Origin: Paractinoplanes durhamensis
GTDB taxonomy: Bacteria > Actinomycetota > Actinomycetes > Mycobacteriales > Micromonosporaceae
Direction: 5' to 3'
Assembly (NCBI RefSeq): GCF_016862175.1
Contig: NZ_BOML01000034.1
Span: 1 to 64,000 of the forward strand
Length of the DNA: 64,000 nt
Below the pieces are notes generated by a model. The model saw only the letters and a program-made list of their open reading frames with translations, did no database searches and was not told the DNA's origin. Shown in pieces: positions 42,569-51,502 of this stretch (positions within the stretch are counted from its first letter, which is position 1; each line of letters opens with the position of its first letter). The position numbers and the translations under genes are program-made.

Positions 42569-42616
42569 CGAAGCCGGGCACGAAGCCGGGCACGAAGCCG
42601 GGCACGAAGCCGGGCA
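42569..42616. repeat. 12-bp tandem repeat, four copies
   Basis: Four perfect copies of CGAAGCCGGGCA lie between two terminator hairpins of convergent genes. Confidence 0.9.
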
Positions 42617-42621
42617 CGAAG

Positions 42622-42643
42622 AAGGGGAGCCGAGGCTCCCCTT
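42622..42643 (-). terminator. Terminator of the acidic-protein gene
   Basis: An inverted repeat AAGGGGAGCC/GGCTCCCCTT with two-base centre (effective 9-bp stem, 4-nt loop) 19 bp beyond the minus-strand stop at 42663. On that strand it ends CCCCTTCTTCG. Confidence 0.8.
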
Positions 42644-42662
42644 CCGTGGTGCGTTGCGCCGG

Positions 42663-43757
42663 TCAGAGGCTGGTCAACCGGTTGAGCAGGTCGCGGTAGC
42701 CGCGCAGCCGGACGCGCTGCTGCTCAGTGTCGTCGGAGTCGCCGCCCAGCGAGTCCTTCTGCGAGTTGAGCGCGGCGGTCAGCCTGTCGACGGCCTCGCC
42801 GACCAGCACCGCGGCGTCGTCGGCGGCTTCCTTCGGGCTGTCCACGAAGCGCAGCTGGATCTCCCGGAACCGCTCGGCGAACGAGTCGCCGTCGGCGAAG
42901 AGCCGATCCACGGTGGGCTCGGGCACGCTGCCGGGGGTCGCGGCGGCGGCCGCGACGGGTACGGCGGCCACGACCGGGGTCGCCTCGGCCTCGTCCTCGC
43001 TCACGTCCGAGTCCGACTCCACCGGGGTGACGAGGGCCGGCACCGGCTCGGTGTCGACGGCCACGGGAGCGCCGTTGACCTCGTCCGTCCGCTCGTCCTC
43101 GACGACCGACTCCTCGGCAACCGGCTCGGCAAGAGGAAGGTCAACTTCGTCGTCATCCTTGTCGGACTCCGACTCGTCGGTGTGCGCCTCGACCGAGTCC
43201 GGCACGCCGTCGCCGTCCCGGTCGTCGTCGGAATCCAAGTCGTCGGAATCCAGGTCGTCGGAATCCAAGTGGTCGGAATTCCGGTCGGCGGAGTCCTCGA
43301 GGGTCTCGCCGGTGGTCGGCTCGACCGCCTCCGGGCTGTCGAACGTCCCCTCGTTCTTGAGCGCCTCGTCCTTGTCGGTGTCGTCCTCGGCGCGCAGGGT
43401 GTCGTCCTCGGTGCGCAGAGTGTCGTCCTCGGGGCGGACGGCGTCGTCAATCGATTCGTCCGAGGTGGTCACCGAGCCGTCCGGGCCGTACGTCGTGGTG
43501 ACCGACTCGTCCGAGCGCTCGTCGGTGTACTCGTCCGTGCCGTCCCGGCGCTCCCGGTCGGCGAGCTCGCCGTCCGGGTTGTCGCCGTTCTCGGCGTTCT
43601 CGGCGTTGTCGGAGCGGTAGTCCGGGGCCGGGTCGCCGGGAGTGTCGTTCCACGGCGAACCGGCCCGCTGCTGGGGCACGGCGTGCTCGGACGTGGCGAC
43701 GTCCGAACGGTCGTAACCGGGCTCGTTCTCTTTGGCCTCGTTGGAGAAGAACTTCAT
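42663..43757 (-). CDS. Highly acidic protein with C-terminal conserved domain
   Basis: A 364-residue, Asp/Glu-dominated protein. Residues about 20-275 are disordered and acidic, with a DSDDL repeat (15-bp units at about 43224-43270) and one segment DRDGDGVPDSVE that resembles a thrombospondin-type-3/EF-hand-like calcium loop. The C-terminal domain (about 285-364) contains FREIQLRFVDSPKEAADDAA, matching EEVQIQFVDDPTEAVGTADE in the adjacent upstream gene, so the two share a family. No signal peptide. Role unknown. Confidence 0.75.
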   Translation of the reverse strand: MKFFSNEAKENEPGYDRSDVATSEHAVPQQRAGSPWNDTPGDPAPDYRSDNAENAENGDNPDGELADRERRDGTDEYTDERSDESVTTTYGPDGSVTTSDESIDDAVRPEDDTLRTEDDTLRAEDDTDKDEALKNEGTFDSPEAVEPTTGETLEDSADRNSDHLDSDDLDSDDLDSDDDRDGDGVPDSVEAHTDESESDKDDDEVDLPLAEPVAEESVVEDERTDEVNGAPVAVDTEPVPALVTPVESDSDVSEDEAEATPVVAAVPVAAAAATPGSVPEPTVDRLFADGDSFAERFREIQLRFVDSPKEAADDAAVLVGEAVDRLTAALNSQKDSLGGDSDDTEQQRVRLRGYRDLLNRLTSL

Positions 43758-43771
43758 GGCAGGTGACTCCC

Positions 43772-44404
43772 TCAGCGGCTCGTGTCGGTGGCGGCGTCGG
43801 TGTCGGCGGCCGTACGGGGAGCGGGCGCCGGCGCTTCATCGGGAACGGATTCAGTAGTAGCAGGAGTCGACACCGGGTGGGTACCGAGCAGATCGCCGAA
43901 CAGCGCCCGGTAGTGAACAAGGGCGAGGCGGAGGTCCTCGGTGCTGGCCGAGCCGTCCTTGCTCCGCTCACTGATCTCGTGGGCGTCGCGGTAGTGCTGG
44001 AGCGTGTTGGCGTGCTCGACGGACAGGTCGGCGAGCCGCTCGTCGTACTCGCCGGTCGGGTAGCCCCGCTCGGCGATCAGCCGGGTGACCAATTCGTCGG
44101 CGGTGCCGACGGCCTCGGTCGGGTCGTCCACGAACTGGATCTGCACCTCTTCCCACGCGGCCCGGTACTTGGCCTGCGACTCGGGGGTGAGCTCGGTGAG
44201 TTCCAGTTCGGCGTGCCGCTTCTCGCGCTCGCGCAGTTCCTTCTCGGCCTCGTTACGGTTGCCGGTGTCGGCCACCACGCGGTCGTACTCCGGCCCGAAG
44301 GTGCTCTGCAGCTTCTTTCGTCTACCGGTCTGCACGCCGTACACGATCGCGGCGATGACCACCAGGACGACGATGATCAGGACGATGGTGAGTATGGGGG
44401 ACAT
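43772..44404 (-). CDS. Membrane-anchored conserved actinobacterial protein
   Basis: A 210-residue protein with one N-terminal membrane helix (ILTIVLIIVVLVVIAAIVYG) and a charged, mostly helical body: FGPEYDRVVADTG, EKELREREKRHAEL, and VQIQFVDDPTEAVGTADELV plus GYPTGEYDERLADLSVEHA. The pattern is widespread in actinobacteria with unknown function. It is co-directional with the acidic paralogue 14 bp downstream, so they probably form one operon. Confidence 0.78.
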   Translation of the reverse strand: MSPILTIVLIIVVLVVIAAIVYGVQTGRRKKLQSTFGPEYDRVVADTGNRNEAEKELREREKRHAELELTELTPESQAKYRAAWEEVQIQFVDDPTEAVGTADELVTRLIAERGYPTGEYDERLADLSVEHANTLQHYRDAHEISERSKDGSASTEDLRLALVHYRALFGDLLGTHPVSTPATTESVPDEAPAPAPRTAADTDAATDTSR

Positions 44405-44695
44405 CGGCCTCCTCCTTCTTCACTGCCGATATGCCCACTCACTGCCGGTCGTCAATCCCCTTTCCTCCGGTCCGGGGAGTCTTGTTGCGGGTCTGTCACA
44501 TGCACGACTGTGCGAGCGGGCTCTCCAGGATGCCAATCTCCCAGGACAATTAGGACAGTTAACTCATATTTCAGTTCCTGGATGGTGGCTCCGGGTGAAG
44601 GTTTTACGTATTCTCCGGAAGGCGCACGCGGCCGGTGACGTCCGGTAGCTTTCCGGTCGCGTTGCCGGAACCTGCCAACCCTCGGGCGGAGCCTG
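44405..44695. promoter_or_regulatory. Divergent intergenic region upstream of cvnA
   Basis: This 291-bp gap separates the minus-strand membrane protein and the conservon. It contains an AT-rich stretch near 44548-44572 (GGACAGTTAACTCATATTTC), the best candidate for promoter elements, and TGTCACATGCACGACTGTGCG (about 44496) with TGTCA/TGTGC elements. No gene recognised. Confidence 0.4.
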
Positions 44696-47539
44696 ATGAG
44701 AACCCGCAACTGGTCGATCCGTTCGAAGATCATCACCATGGTCACCGTGCCGTTGGTGGCGCTGCTCGCACTGTGGATTTTCGCGACCGCGCAAACCACC
44801 GGCCCGGCGCTCAGCCTGCTGTCCGCGCGCAACCTGGCCGACACGATCGGCAACCCGGGTGAGGTCATCGTCGGCGAGCTGCAGCGGGAGCGCCGCCTCA
44901 CGGTGCAGTTCCTCGCCGACTCGAGCGCCTCGGTCGGTCAACTCACCCAGCAGCGGGCCGCCACCGACCGGGCGATCAGCGACTTCCGGTCGGCCACCCG
45001 CGGCGGGGACGCCTGGAGCAACGAGAGCGGCACCCTGCGCCGCCGGATCGAGCAGTTCTTCACCGAGATCGGCGCCCTGCCCGCGCAGCGCTCGCACGTC
45101 GACACCCGCACGCTCGACCCGATCGGCGCGCAGAACCTCTACAACGGCATGATCCAGGCCGGCTTCGACATGTTCGCGGCCACCGCGACCTTCCCGGACG
45201 ACGAGATCGACCGGCAGATCCGCGCGCTGTCCACGGTCAGCCGCGGCCAGGAATACCTCAGCCGGGTCGACTCGCTGCTGGCCGGCGCCACCGTCAGCGG
45301 CCACTTCACCGACCCGCTGCGGGCGGCGATGATGCAGGACGTCGGCACCGCCCGGTTCCTGCTCGCCCAGGGTGTCGAGGACATGCCCGACGCGAGCCGT
45401 GCGCAATTCCAGAAGCTCAGCGCCGGCGACGCCTTCGTCCAGCTCAACCGCATGATGGACAGGCTGATCCTGCAGAGCCGCTCGGGCGAGCTCAGCCCGG
45501 TCGGCGCGGACAGCTGGCACCCGGCCTTCGAGAAGTCCGCCGAGCAGCTGCGCGACTTCGAGAACGACGCGATCGACGCGCTCGCCGACCGCGGTTCGTC
45601 GCTCGCCCTGACGATCATCCTGCGCCTGCTCGCGGCCGCCCTGCTCGGCCTGCTCGCCTTCGCCGTCTCGGTCACCGTCTCGGTGCGGGTGGGCCGGTCG
45701 ATGGTCGGCCGGCTGCGGCGGCTGCGCGGCGAGGCGCTGGAGATGGCCACCGAGCGACTGCCCAACGTGGTGCGCCGTCTCCAGCGCGGCGAGAACGTCG
45801 ACGTCGACGTCGAGACACCCCCGCTGGAGTACGGCCGGGACGAGATCGGCCAGCTCGGCCACGCTTTCAACGACGTGCAGCGTACGGCCGTGCAGTCGGC
45901 GGTCGAGGAGGCGAACGTCCGGCGCGGCCTCAACGAGGTGTTCCTCAACATCGCCCGGCGCAGCCAGACCCTGCTGCACCGCCAGCTCGCCCTGCTCGAC
46001 CGGATGGAGCGCCGCGAGACGGAGCCGGAGGAGCTCGAGGATCTGTACCGCGTGGACCACCTCGCCACCCGGATGCGGCGGCACGCGGAGGACCTGGTCA
46101 TCCTGGCCGGCGCCGCGCCCGGCCGGGGCTGGCGCAACCCGGTCCCGGTGATCGACGTGGTCCGCGGCGCGATCAGTGAGGTCGAGGACTACAAGCGGAT
46201 CGACATCCGCGCGGTCGAGTCCTCGGCGGTGCTGGGCCGCGCGGTCGGCGACGTCATCCACCTGCTCGCCGAGCTTCTGGAAAATGCCACCTCCTTCTCC
46301 CCGCCGCACACCCGGGTGCAGGTCTCCGGCCAGGTGCTGCCGAACGGGTACGCGATCGAGATCGAGGACCGCGGCCTCGGCATGACCCACGACGCGATCG
46401 ACGAGGCCAATCGCCGCCTGGTCGAGCCGCCCGACTTCGACCCGGCCGACAGCGCCCGGCTCGGCCTGTTCGTGGTGGCCCAGCTGGCCAACCGGCACGG
46501 CATCCGGGTGTCGCTGCGGCCGTCCGGCTACGGCGGGGTCACCGCGATCGTGCTGGTCCCCGGCGAGCTGGTGGTCACCTCCCCCGGCCCGGCCGAGCTG
46601 CCGTCCGGCCCGGACCGCCCGCTGGTCGGCTCCGGCCACCAGGACCCGTCCCGGCGCTCGCTGGCCGCGTTGCAGTGGCAGGGCGCCGAGCAGTTGCTGG
46701 AGCTCACCGCCGGCGGCAAGCCGATCACCATCAACGGCATCACCCGGGCACTCCAGGAGGCCGAGCCAAAGCCGCGCGCCATCCCGGCTCAACGGGAGCC
46801 GGTCGCCGAGGAGCTGCCGGACACCGCGCCGAGCGGACCGACGCCGTCGTCGGTCGCGGACGGACTGAGCGCTGATGGCCTGGTGCAGCGCCGGCGGATG
46901 CGCCGATCATCCGGCCGGCCGGCAACCGCCCCGGTGGAGAAAGGGCCGGCCGAGACCACCCAGGCCCTGCCGCCCGGGCCGGTCCGGAAGTCGAAGACCG
47001 CCGCGGTGACCCCGACGTCGTCGGCGCCGCTGTTCCCCGGCACCCACCCGCCGGCGCCCTCACCGGTGGCGCCCATCTCGGCGGCCCCGATGTTCGTGGC
47101 CCCGACGTCGGCACCGCCGTCGGACGCGGCGGCGGAGGCGGCCGGCGACGACGGCTTGCCCAAACGGGTCCGGCAGGCCAACCTGGTGCCGCAGCTGCGC
47201 CGCCCGGCCTCGGCCGAGTCGGACGAGCCGACCATGCCGATCCGCTCGCCGGAGCAGATCCGCAGCATCATGAGTGCGTTGCAGCACGGCACGACCCGCG
47301 GGCGCATCGATGCGTCCAAATACGTCGAGTCTGAAGATCGCCCGAAGCCGATAAATCCGGGCAACGGGGGATCTCCCGGAGGCGCGTCCTTCGAGGATGC
47401 GGCTACCGTCAGTTTCCCGGCGATCGTGAACGTCGCGATCGCCGACGGGGAGGCACCCGCATCGCCCGACGCGGTTGGCGACCGCGCGGGCAATGCCGAG
47501 CAAGACCCTGTGACCAGGCCGGAAAAGGACGCAAAGTGA
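44696..47539 (+). CDS. cvnA: Conservon sensor kinase-like protein CvnA
   Basis: A 947-residue membrane protein. An N-terminal helix (IITMVTVPLVALLALWIF), a large extracellular nitrate/nitrite-sensor-type (NIT) helical domain (about 45-290), a second helix (ALTIILRLLAAALLGLLAFA), a HAMP-like linker and a HATPase_c domain (LAELLENATSFSPPHTRV; DRGLGMT) follow in order. No canonical phospho-His HisKA is evident, as in other conservon kinases. The last 320 residues are Pro/Ala-rich and disordered. It heads the cvnABCD operon, a G-protein-like membrane complex in actinomycetes linked to development and antibiotic control. Confidence 0.95.
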   Translation: MRTRNWSIRSKIITMVTVPLVALLALWIFATAQTTGPALSLLSARNLADTIGNPGEVIVGELQRERRLTVQFLADSSASVGQLTQQRAATDRAISDFRSATRGGDAWSNESGTLRRRIEQFFTEIGALPAQRSHVDTRTLDPIGAQNLYNGMIQAGFDMFAATATFPDDEIDRQIRALSTVSRGQEYLSRVDSLLAGATVSGHFTDPLRAAMMQDVGTARFLLAQGVEDMPDASRAQFQKLSAGDAFVQLNRMMDRLILQSRSGELSPVGADSWHPAFEKSAEQLRDFENDAIDALADRGSSLALTIILRLLAAALLGLLAFAVSVTVSVRVGRSMVGRLRRLRGEALEMATERLPNVVRRLQRGENVDVDVETPPLEYGRDEIGQLGHAFNDVQRTAVQSAVEEANVRRGLNEVFLNIARRSQTLLHRQLALLDRMERRETEPEELEDLYRVDHLATRMRRHAEDLVILAGAAPGRGWRNPVPVIDVVRGAISEVEDYKRIDIRAVESSAVLGRAVGDVIHLLAELLENATSFSPPHTRVQVSGQVLPNGYAIEIEDRGLGMTHDAIDEANRRLVEPPDFDPADSARLGLFVVAQLANRHGIRVSLRPSGYGGVTAIVLVPGELVVTSPGPAELPSGPDRPLVGSGHQDPSRRSLAALQWQGAEQLLELTAGGKPITINGITRALQEAEPKPRAIPAQREPVAEELPDTAPSGPTPSSVADGLSADGLVQRRRMRRSSGRPATAPVEKGPAETTQALPPGPVRKSKTAAVTPTSSAPLFPGTHPPAPSPVAPISAAPMFVAPTSAPPSDAAAEAAGDDGLPKRVRQANLVPQLRRPASAESDEPTMPIRSPEQIRSIMSALQHGTTRGRIDASKYVESEDRPKPINPGNGGSPGGASFEDAATVSFPAIVNVAIADGEAPASPDAVGDRAGNAEQDPVTRPEKDAK

Positions 47540-47958
47540 CGCAGACGACCAACCAGAGCGCGAACCTCGCCTGGCTCCTCGACGATCTCGTCGAACGGGT
47601 GCCGACCGCGCAGCAGGCGGTGGTGCTGTCCGCCGACGGGTTGATGATGGGCGCCTCCGCCGGCTTGAAGCGTGAGGACGCGGAGCACATGTCGGCGATG
47701 GCGGCCGGCTTCCAGAGTTTGGCCAAGGGCGCGAGCCGGCACTTCCGGGCCGGGCCGGTGCGGCAGACGGTGGTCGAGATGGAGTCGGCCTTCCTCTTCG
47801 TCACCGCGGCCGGCCAGGGCGCGTGCCTGGCCGTGGTGGCCTCCAGCGACGCCGACCTCGGCCTGATCGCCTACGAGATGGCGATGCTGGTCACCCGGGT
47901 CGGCCAGAGTTTGCGGGCGCCGGAACGCTCGGCGGTGGCACCCTCCGATGCCGGCTGA
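47536..47958 (+). CDS. cvnB: Conservon roadblock/LC7 protein CvnB
   Basis: A 140-residue roadblock/LC7 protein (LAWLLDDLVERVPTAQQAVVLSADG at the start; LGLIAYEMAMLVTRVGQSL at the end). Relatives such as MglB act as GTPase regulators and probably interact with CvnD. GTG 47536 overlaps the cvnA stop (GTGA). The start of cvnC lies within its last codons. Confidence 0.95.
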   Translation: MTQTTNQSANLAWLLDDLVERVPTAQQAVVLSADGLMMGASAGLKREDAEHMSAMAAGFQSLAKGASRHFRAGPVRQTVVEMESAFLFVTAAGQGACLAVVASSDADLGLIAYEMAMLVTRVGQSLRAPERSAVAPSDAG

Positions 47959-48334
47959 CCCGCCGCGCATCGCGCACGACTGGCTCGACCACGACGCCGG
48001 ACCGGTGGTTCGTCCCTATGCGGTGACGCAGGGACGGGTGGCACCGACCGGCGGCGCGATCGACATGATGGCCTTCGTCGTGGCGACCACGACGGAGAGT
48101 CGTCCAGGTGCCCGGCTGCAGCCGGAGCACCACGCCATCGTGGCCGCGGCCTGGGAGCCGATCCCGGTCGTCGAACTGGCTTCCACGCTCGACCTGTCGG
48201 TCGGCGTGGTCAGGGTCTTGCTGGGTGATCTACGCTCGGCAGGGCTCATCTCGATGTACGAACCCCCGGCGGCGTCCCGGCCGCACGATGTCGACGTACT
48301 CAAGGCGGTTGTCAATGGACTCCGTGCGCTCTGA
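47948..48334 (+). CDS. cvnC: Conservon DUF742 protein CvnC
   Basis: A 128-residue DUF742 protein with VRPYAVTQGRVAP and a winged-helix-like region (EPIPVVELASTLDLSVGVVR ... VLLGDLRSAGLI). The biochemical role is unknown. It overlaps cvnB by 11 bp and cvnD by 20 bp, so all four are translationally coupled. Confidence 0.95.
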   Translation: MPADPPRIAHDWLDHDAGPVVRPYAVTQGRVAPTGGAIDMMAFVVATTTESRPGARLQPEHHAIVAAAWEPIPVVELASTLDLSVGVVRVLLGDLRSAGLISMYEPPAASRPHDVDVLKAVVNGLRAL

Positions 48335-48914
48335 CCGCAACGGCGCATCGTCGCGCATTCCGGTCGCGCTCAAGATCCTGATTGCTGGTGGCTTCGGCGC
48401 CGGCAAGACCACCATGGTCGGATCGGTCAGCGAGATCCGCCCGCTGCAGACCGAGGAGATCCTCACCGGTGTCGAGGGGGCCGACCGTGTCGACGGCGTG
48501 GAGAGCAAGACCACCACGACCGTGACGATGGACTTCGGCCGCATCACGATCACCGAGGATCTGCAGCTCTACCTGTTCGGCACGCCCGGGCAGGATCGCT
48601 TCTGGTTCCTCTGGGACGAGTTGTCGCAGGGTGCGCTGGGCGCGGTGGTGCTGGCCGACACTCGGCGGCTGGCCGACTGCTTCCCGTCGATCGACTACTT
48701 CGAGCAGCGCGGCACGCCGTTCGTGGTGGCGGTCAACTGCTTCGAGGCCGAGCAGCGCTTCGCCTCGGACGCGGTGGGCCGGGCCCTCGACCTCGACCCC
48801 GGCGTCCCGGTGGTGCTGTTCGACGCGCGGGAGCCGCTGGGCGCCCGCAACGTCCTGATCGAGCTGGTTGAGTATGTTGCGCGGCGCCAACTCGCGTCGG
48901 CCGGGTCCCGCTGA
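48315..48914 (+). CDS. cvnD: Conservon small GTPase CvnD
   Basis: A 199-residue Ras-like GTPase. The P-loop is GGFGAGKTT, the G2 Thr lies in the KTTTTVTMDFG segment, G3 is LFGTPGQDRF, and G4 is degenerate (AVNCFE in place of NKxD). It is probably the output switch of the conservon. The start at 48315 (MDSVRSDRNG) overlaps cvnC; GTG 48324 is an alternative. Its TGA and the stop of the convergent SARP are adjacent, within a perfect 14-bp palindrome (48909-48922). Confidence 0.94.
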   Translation: MDSVRSDRNGASSRIPVALKILIAGGFGAGKTTMVGSVSEIRPLQTEEILTGVEGADRVDGVESKTTTTVTMDFGRITITEDLQLYLFGTPGQDRFWFLWDELSQGALGAVVLADTRRLADCFPSIDYFEQRGTPFVVAVNCFEAEQRFASDAVGRALDLDPGVPVVLFDAREPLGARNVLIELVEYVARRQLASAGSR

Positions 48915-50474
48915 TCAGCGGGGCACCGGCCAGGGCGCCGCGACCGGTGCCGGTCCGGGCGGCAGGCAGATCAACCGGGAGCTGAGCCGGCGAACCGTGC
49001 GCTGGTCGGCCAGCCCTCGGGCGACGAGGTCCTCGGGGCGGTAGAACGCGCCCCGGGCCTGCCGGTCCCGCTCGATCGCCAGGCACACCTCGGCCGGCAG
49101 CCGGGCCACCCGGGCCAGCTCGGGCCCGCTGACGTGGTTGAGGTCGATCAGGCCGCCGTCGTCGATCAGGCGCATGTGCAGGTCGGGCCGGCCGATGCCG
49201 ACCTCCCGGGCCCGGTCGGGGGCGAACGCGGCGAACTGCCGGGCCTGGTCCCGCCGGTAGTAGCCGTCCGCCTTGCTGGCCACGATCACGCTGTGCACGG
49301 CGGTGATCACCATGAGGCTGACGAAGTAGAGCATCTCGATGTTGTCGCCGGTGCTCATCTCGTCGCTGTCGATGGTGGCCATCGTCCCGAACGGGTCGAT
49401 GAAGGTGAACACGAAGAATCCGATCACGACCAGCGCGAGGTAGGTGCCGGCCGCGACGACGTGCCAGGGGTTGCGGCGCCGGATCCCGGCGTAGGTGAGG
49501 TAGATCCAGCCGGCCACGCCGCACGTGAAGAACGGTGCGATCAGCGCGAAGACGATCTCCAACGCGGTGTGGAAGGCCCGCCGGGGCGGGAGGTAGCGCG
49601 GCGGTTCGGGCACGTACATCGGCATCGGCATCGGATCCGGCGGTGGCGGTATCACCGGCGCGGGCCGGGGCGCGGGAATCGCCGGGGCCGGCGAGGCCGG
49701 GCCGTCGTTGCGCAGGATGGTGAGGTGGGCGGCCCGCATCCGCTCGCCCGGCTCGGCACCGACCTCGTCGAGGAAGAACTCCCGCGCGTCCCGATAGGCC
49801 GCGAGCGCCTCCGCCTGCCGCCCGGCCTGGTGCAGCGCCAGCATCTGCTGGGCGCGCAGCCCTTCGCGCAGCGGGAACTCCTCGATCAGCCGGGCCAGCT
49901 CGCCGATGAGCGCGGCCGACCGCCCTTGGGCCAGTTCCACCTCGGCCCAGCGTTCCCAGGCGGTGGCCCGCGTGTCGGCCAGCCGGGTGCGGGCCGAGTC
50001 GAAGACCGGCCCGGTCAGCCCGGCCAGCGCCTCGCCCCGCCACAGCGCCAGCCCGCCGCGCAGGGTCGCGGAGGCGGCGGCGGGCTGCCCGGCGGCCTGC
50101 TCGGCCTCGGCCCGGGTGATGGTGGCCTGGAAGTCGTCGGCGTCCACCCGGCCCTCGGCCCGCAGCAGGTAGCCGCTGCCGGTGAGGGCGAGCAACTCGC
50201 CCGGGGTGCGCGGGGCCCGATCGGGGTCGAGCACGCGGCGCAGCCCGGCCACGTATTTCTGGACGACGTTCGCACCGTTCTCCGGCGGGTCGTCGCCCCA
50301 GACCGCGTCGACGATCTGGTGGGTCGGCACCGGACGGCCCGCCTGCAGCAGCAGCACGGCGAGGACGGCCTGCTGTTTGGCCGGGCCCAGCGGGAGCGAG
50401 ACGTTGTCGCGCAACACCCGCACCTCGCCGAGGATCTCGAACCGAAGTGGCGCGCCCACGCGGCCGTCATTCAC
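48915..50474 (-). CDS. Membrane-anchored SARP/BTAD regulator with helix-hairpin-helix tail
   Basis: A 519-residue regulator of unusual build. Residues 1-95 form an OmpR-like winged helix (FEILGEVRVLRDNVSLPLGP; VGRTVPTHQ-type recognition region). About 100-250 are the BTAD domain of SARP activators (AEGRVDADDF; EFPLREGLRAQQMLALHQ). A Pro-rich linker leads to about four hydrophobic segments (FALIAPFFTCGVAGWIYLTY; LALVVIGFFVFTFI; FVSLMVITAVHSVIVAS), then a C-terminal helix-hairpin-helix-like region (LNHVSGPELARVARLPAEV). The start is GTG 50474 after AGGGGG. It lies tail to tail with cvnD. A membrane-tethered DNA-binding protein is unusual for the SARP family. Confidence 0.88.
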   Translation of the reverse strand: MNDGRVGAPLRFEILGEVRVLRDNVSLPLGPAKQQAVLAVLLLQAGRPVPTHQIVDAVWGDDPPENGANVVQKYVAGLRRVLDPDRAPRTPGELLALTGSGYLLRAEGRVDADDFQATITRAEAEQAAGQPAAASATLRGGLALWRGEALAGLTGPVFDSARTRLADTRATAWERWAEVELAQGRSAALIGELARLIEEFPLREGLRAQQMLALHQAGRQAEALAAYRDAREFFLDEVGAEPGERMRAAHLTILRNDGPASPAPAIPAPRPAPVIPPPPDPMPMPMYVPEPPRYLPPRRAFHTALEIVFALIAPFFTCGVAGWIYLTYAGIRRRNPWHVVAAGTYLALVVIGFFVFTFIDPFGTMATIDSDEMSTGDNIEMLYFVSLMVITAVHSVIVASKADGYYRRDQARQFAAFAPDRAREVGIGRPDLHMRLIDDGGLIDLNHVSGPELARVARLPAEVCLAIERDRQARGAFYRPEDLVARGLADQRTVRRLSSRLICLPPGPAPVAAPWPVPR

Positions 50475-50616
50475 CGCAGCCCCCTGACCTGCACTGACCT
50501 GTCTGCCGCAGCGTAACCGCAGCGGGCAGCAGCATAACGGCAGAGGTTCTGGTCCCGCGCTCCTCCAGTCTGTGATCCGTCGGCTGCGACACCTCATCAC
50601 CCCGAGAAAGACGACC

Positions 50617-51432
50617 ATGAATACTCTGCGCTCGAACCGCTTCGCCGCCCTTGCCACGATCACTGTTGCTTCCTCGCTCGCGCTGACCGGCTGCGGCGCA
50701 AGCGCGGCGGACACCGGCACCACCACCCCCGCCGGTGCCGCGACGAGTGCCCCCGCGGAACCGCGCGAGGTCCTCCTGAACGCCATCCCGGACGAGAAGA
50801 CCCCCGCCTACGCGTTCAAGGTGGCCGGCGGCACGGTCCCGCTGACCGGCGTCTCCGACCTGCCGAACAAGGCGGTCGACGTCACCCTTCTCCAGCACGA
50901 GGAGGAGGTCGGCTTCACCATGCGGATGGACCTCCGGTTCGTCGCGGGCAAGGCCTGGGTCAAGTTCAAGTTCACCCCGGCCAACCTGGCCGGCCTGCCG
51001 AAGCTGCCGAACAAGTGGATGCTCGTCGACGAGTCGAAGCTCAGCGACAAGACGTTCATGGAGACGGCCGAGGAGAGCGACCCGGGCGACACCCAGCTTC
51101 TGGTGGAGAGCGCGGCCGGTCTCAAGGAGACCAGCCCCGGCCACTACAGCGGGACCACCGACCTGACCAAGGACACCGAGGAGAGCATCCTCGACGCGGC
51201 CACCCTCAAGGCCCTCGGCGAGAAGGCGAAGACCGTGCCGTTCGCGGCGGTCGTCGACAGCGCCGGCCACCTCACCAGCGCGGTCGTCAAGATCCCGGCG
51301 GCCGGCAAGACCAAGGCGCAGACCTACACGGTCACCTACAGCGGCTTCGGCAAGACCGCGAGCCCGATTGCGCCGGCCGCCGGCGACCAGCAGAAGGCTC
51401 CCGCGGCGGCCTACGAGTTGCTGAACGGCTGA
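50617..51432 (+). CDS. Lipoprotein, LppX/LprG-like
   Basis: A 271-residue lipoprotein. Lipobox LALTGC (about Cys24), an Ala/Thr linker, then a domain with YAFKVAGGTVPLTG, GFTMRMDLRFVAGKAWVKF and YSGTTDLTKD. These alternating strands resemble the mycobacterial LppX/LprAFG lipid-carrier fold in style; the match is tentative. Start at ATG 50617. Divergent from the SARP gene, which may share its regulatory region. Confidence 0.75.
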   Translation: MNTLRSNRFAALATITVASSLALTGCGASAADTGTTTPAGAATSAPAEPREVLLNAIPDEKTPAYAFKVAGGTVPLTGVSDLPNKAVDVTLLQHEEEVGFTMRMDLRFVAGKAWVKFKFTPANLAGLPKLPNKWMLVDESKLSDKTFMETAEESDPGDTQLLVESAAGLKETSPGHYSGTTDLTKDTEESILDAATLKALGEKAKTVPFAAVVDSAGHLTSAVVKIPAAGKTKAQTYTVTYSGFGKTASPIAPAAGDQQKAPAAAYELLNG

Positions 51433-51502
51433 CCTGACCCGGGGGAGATGGCGGTCGCGCGGGTCACGGGGCTCGCGCGGCCGCCGACCGGATTGGGGAT
51501 CC

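Noticed and set aside
44564..46792. 742-codon minus-strand frame
   Set aside because: Antisense to cvnA; no domain, low-complexity composition.
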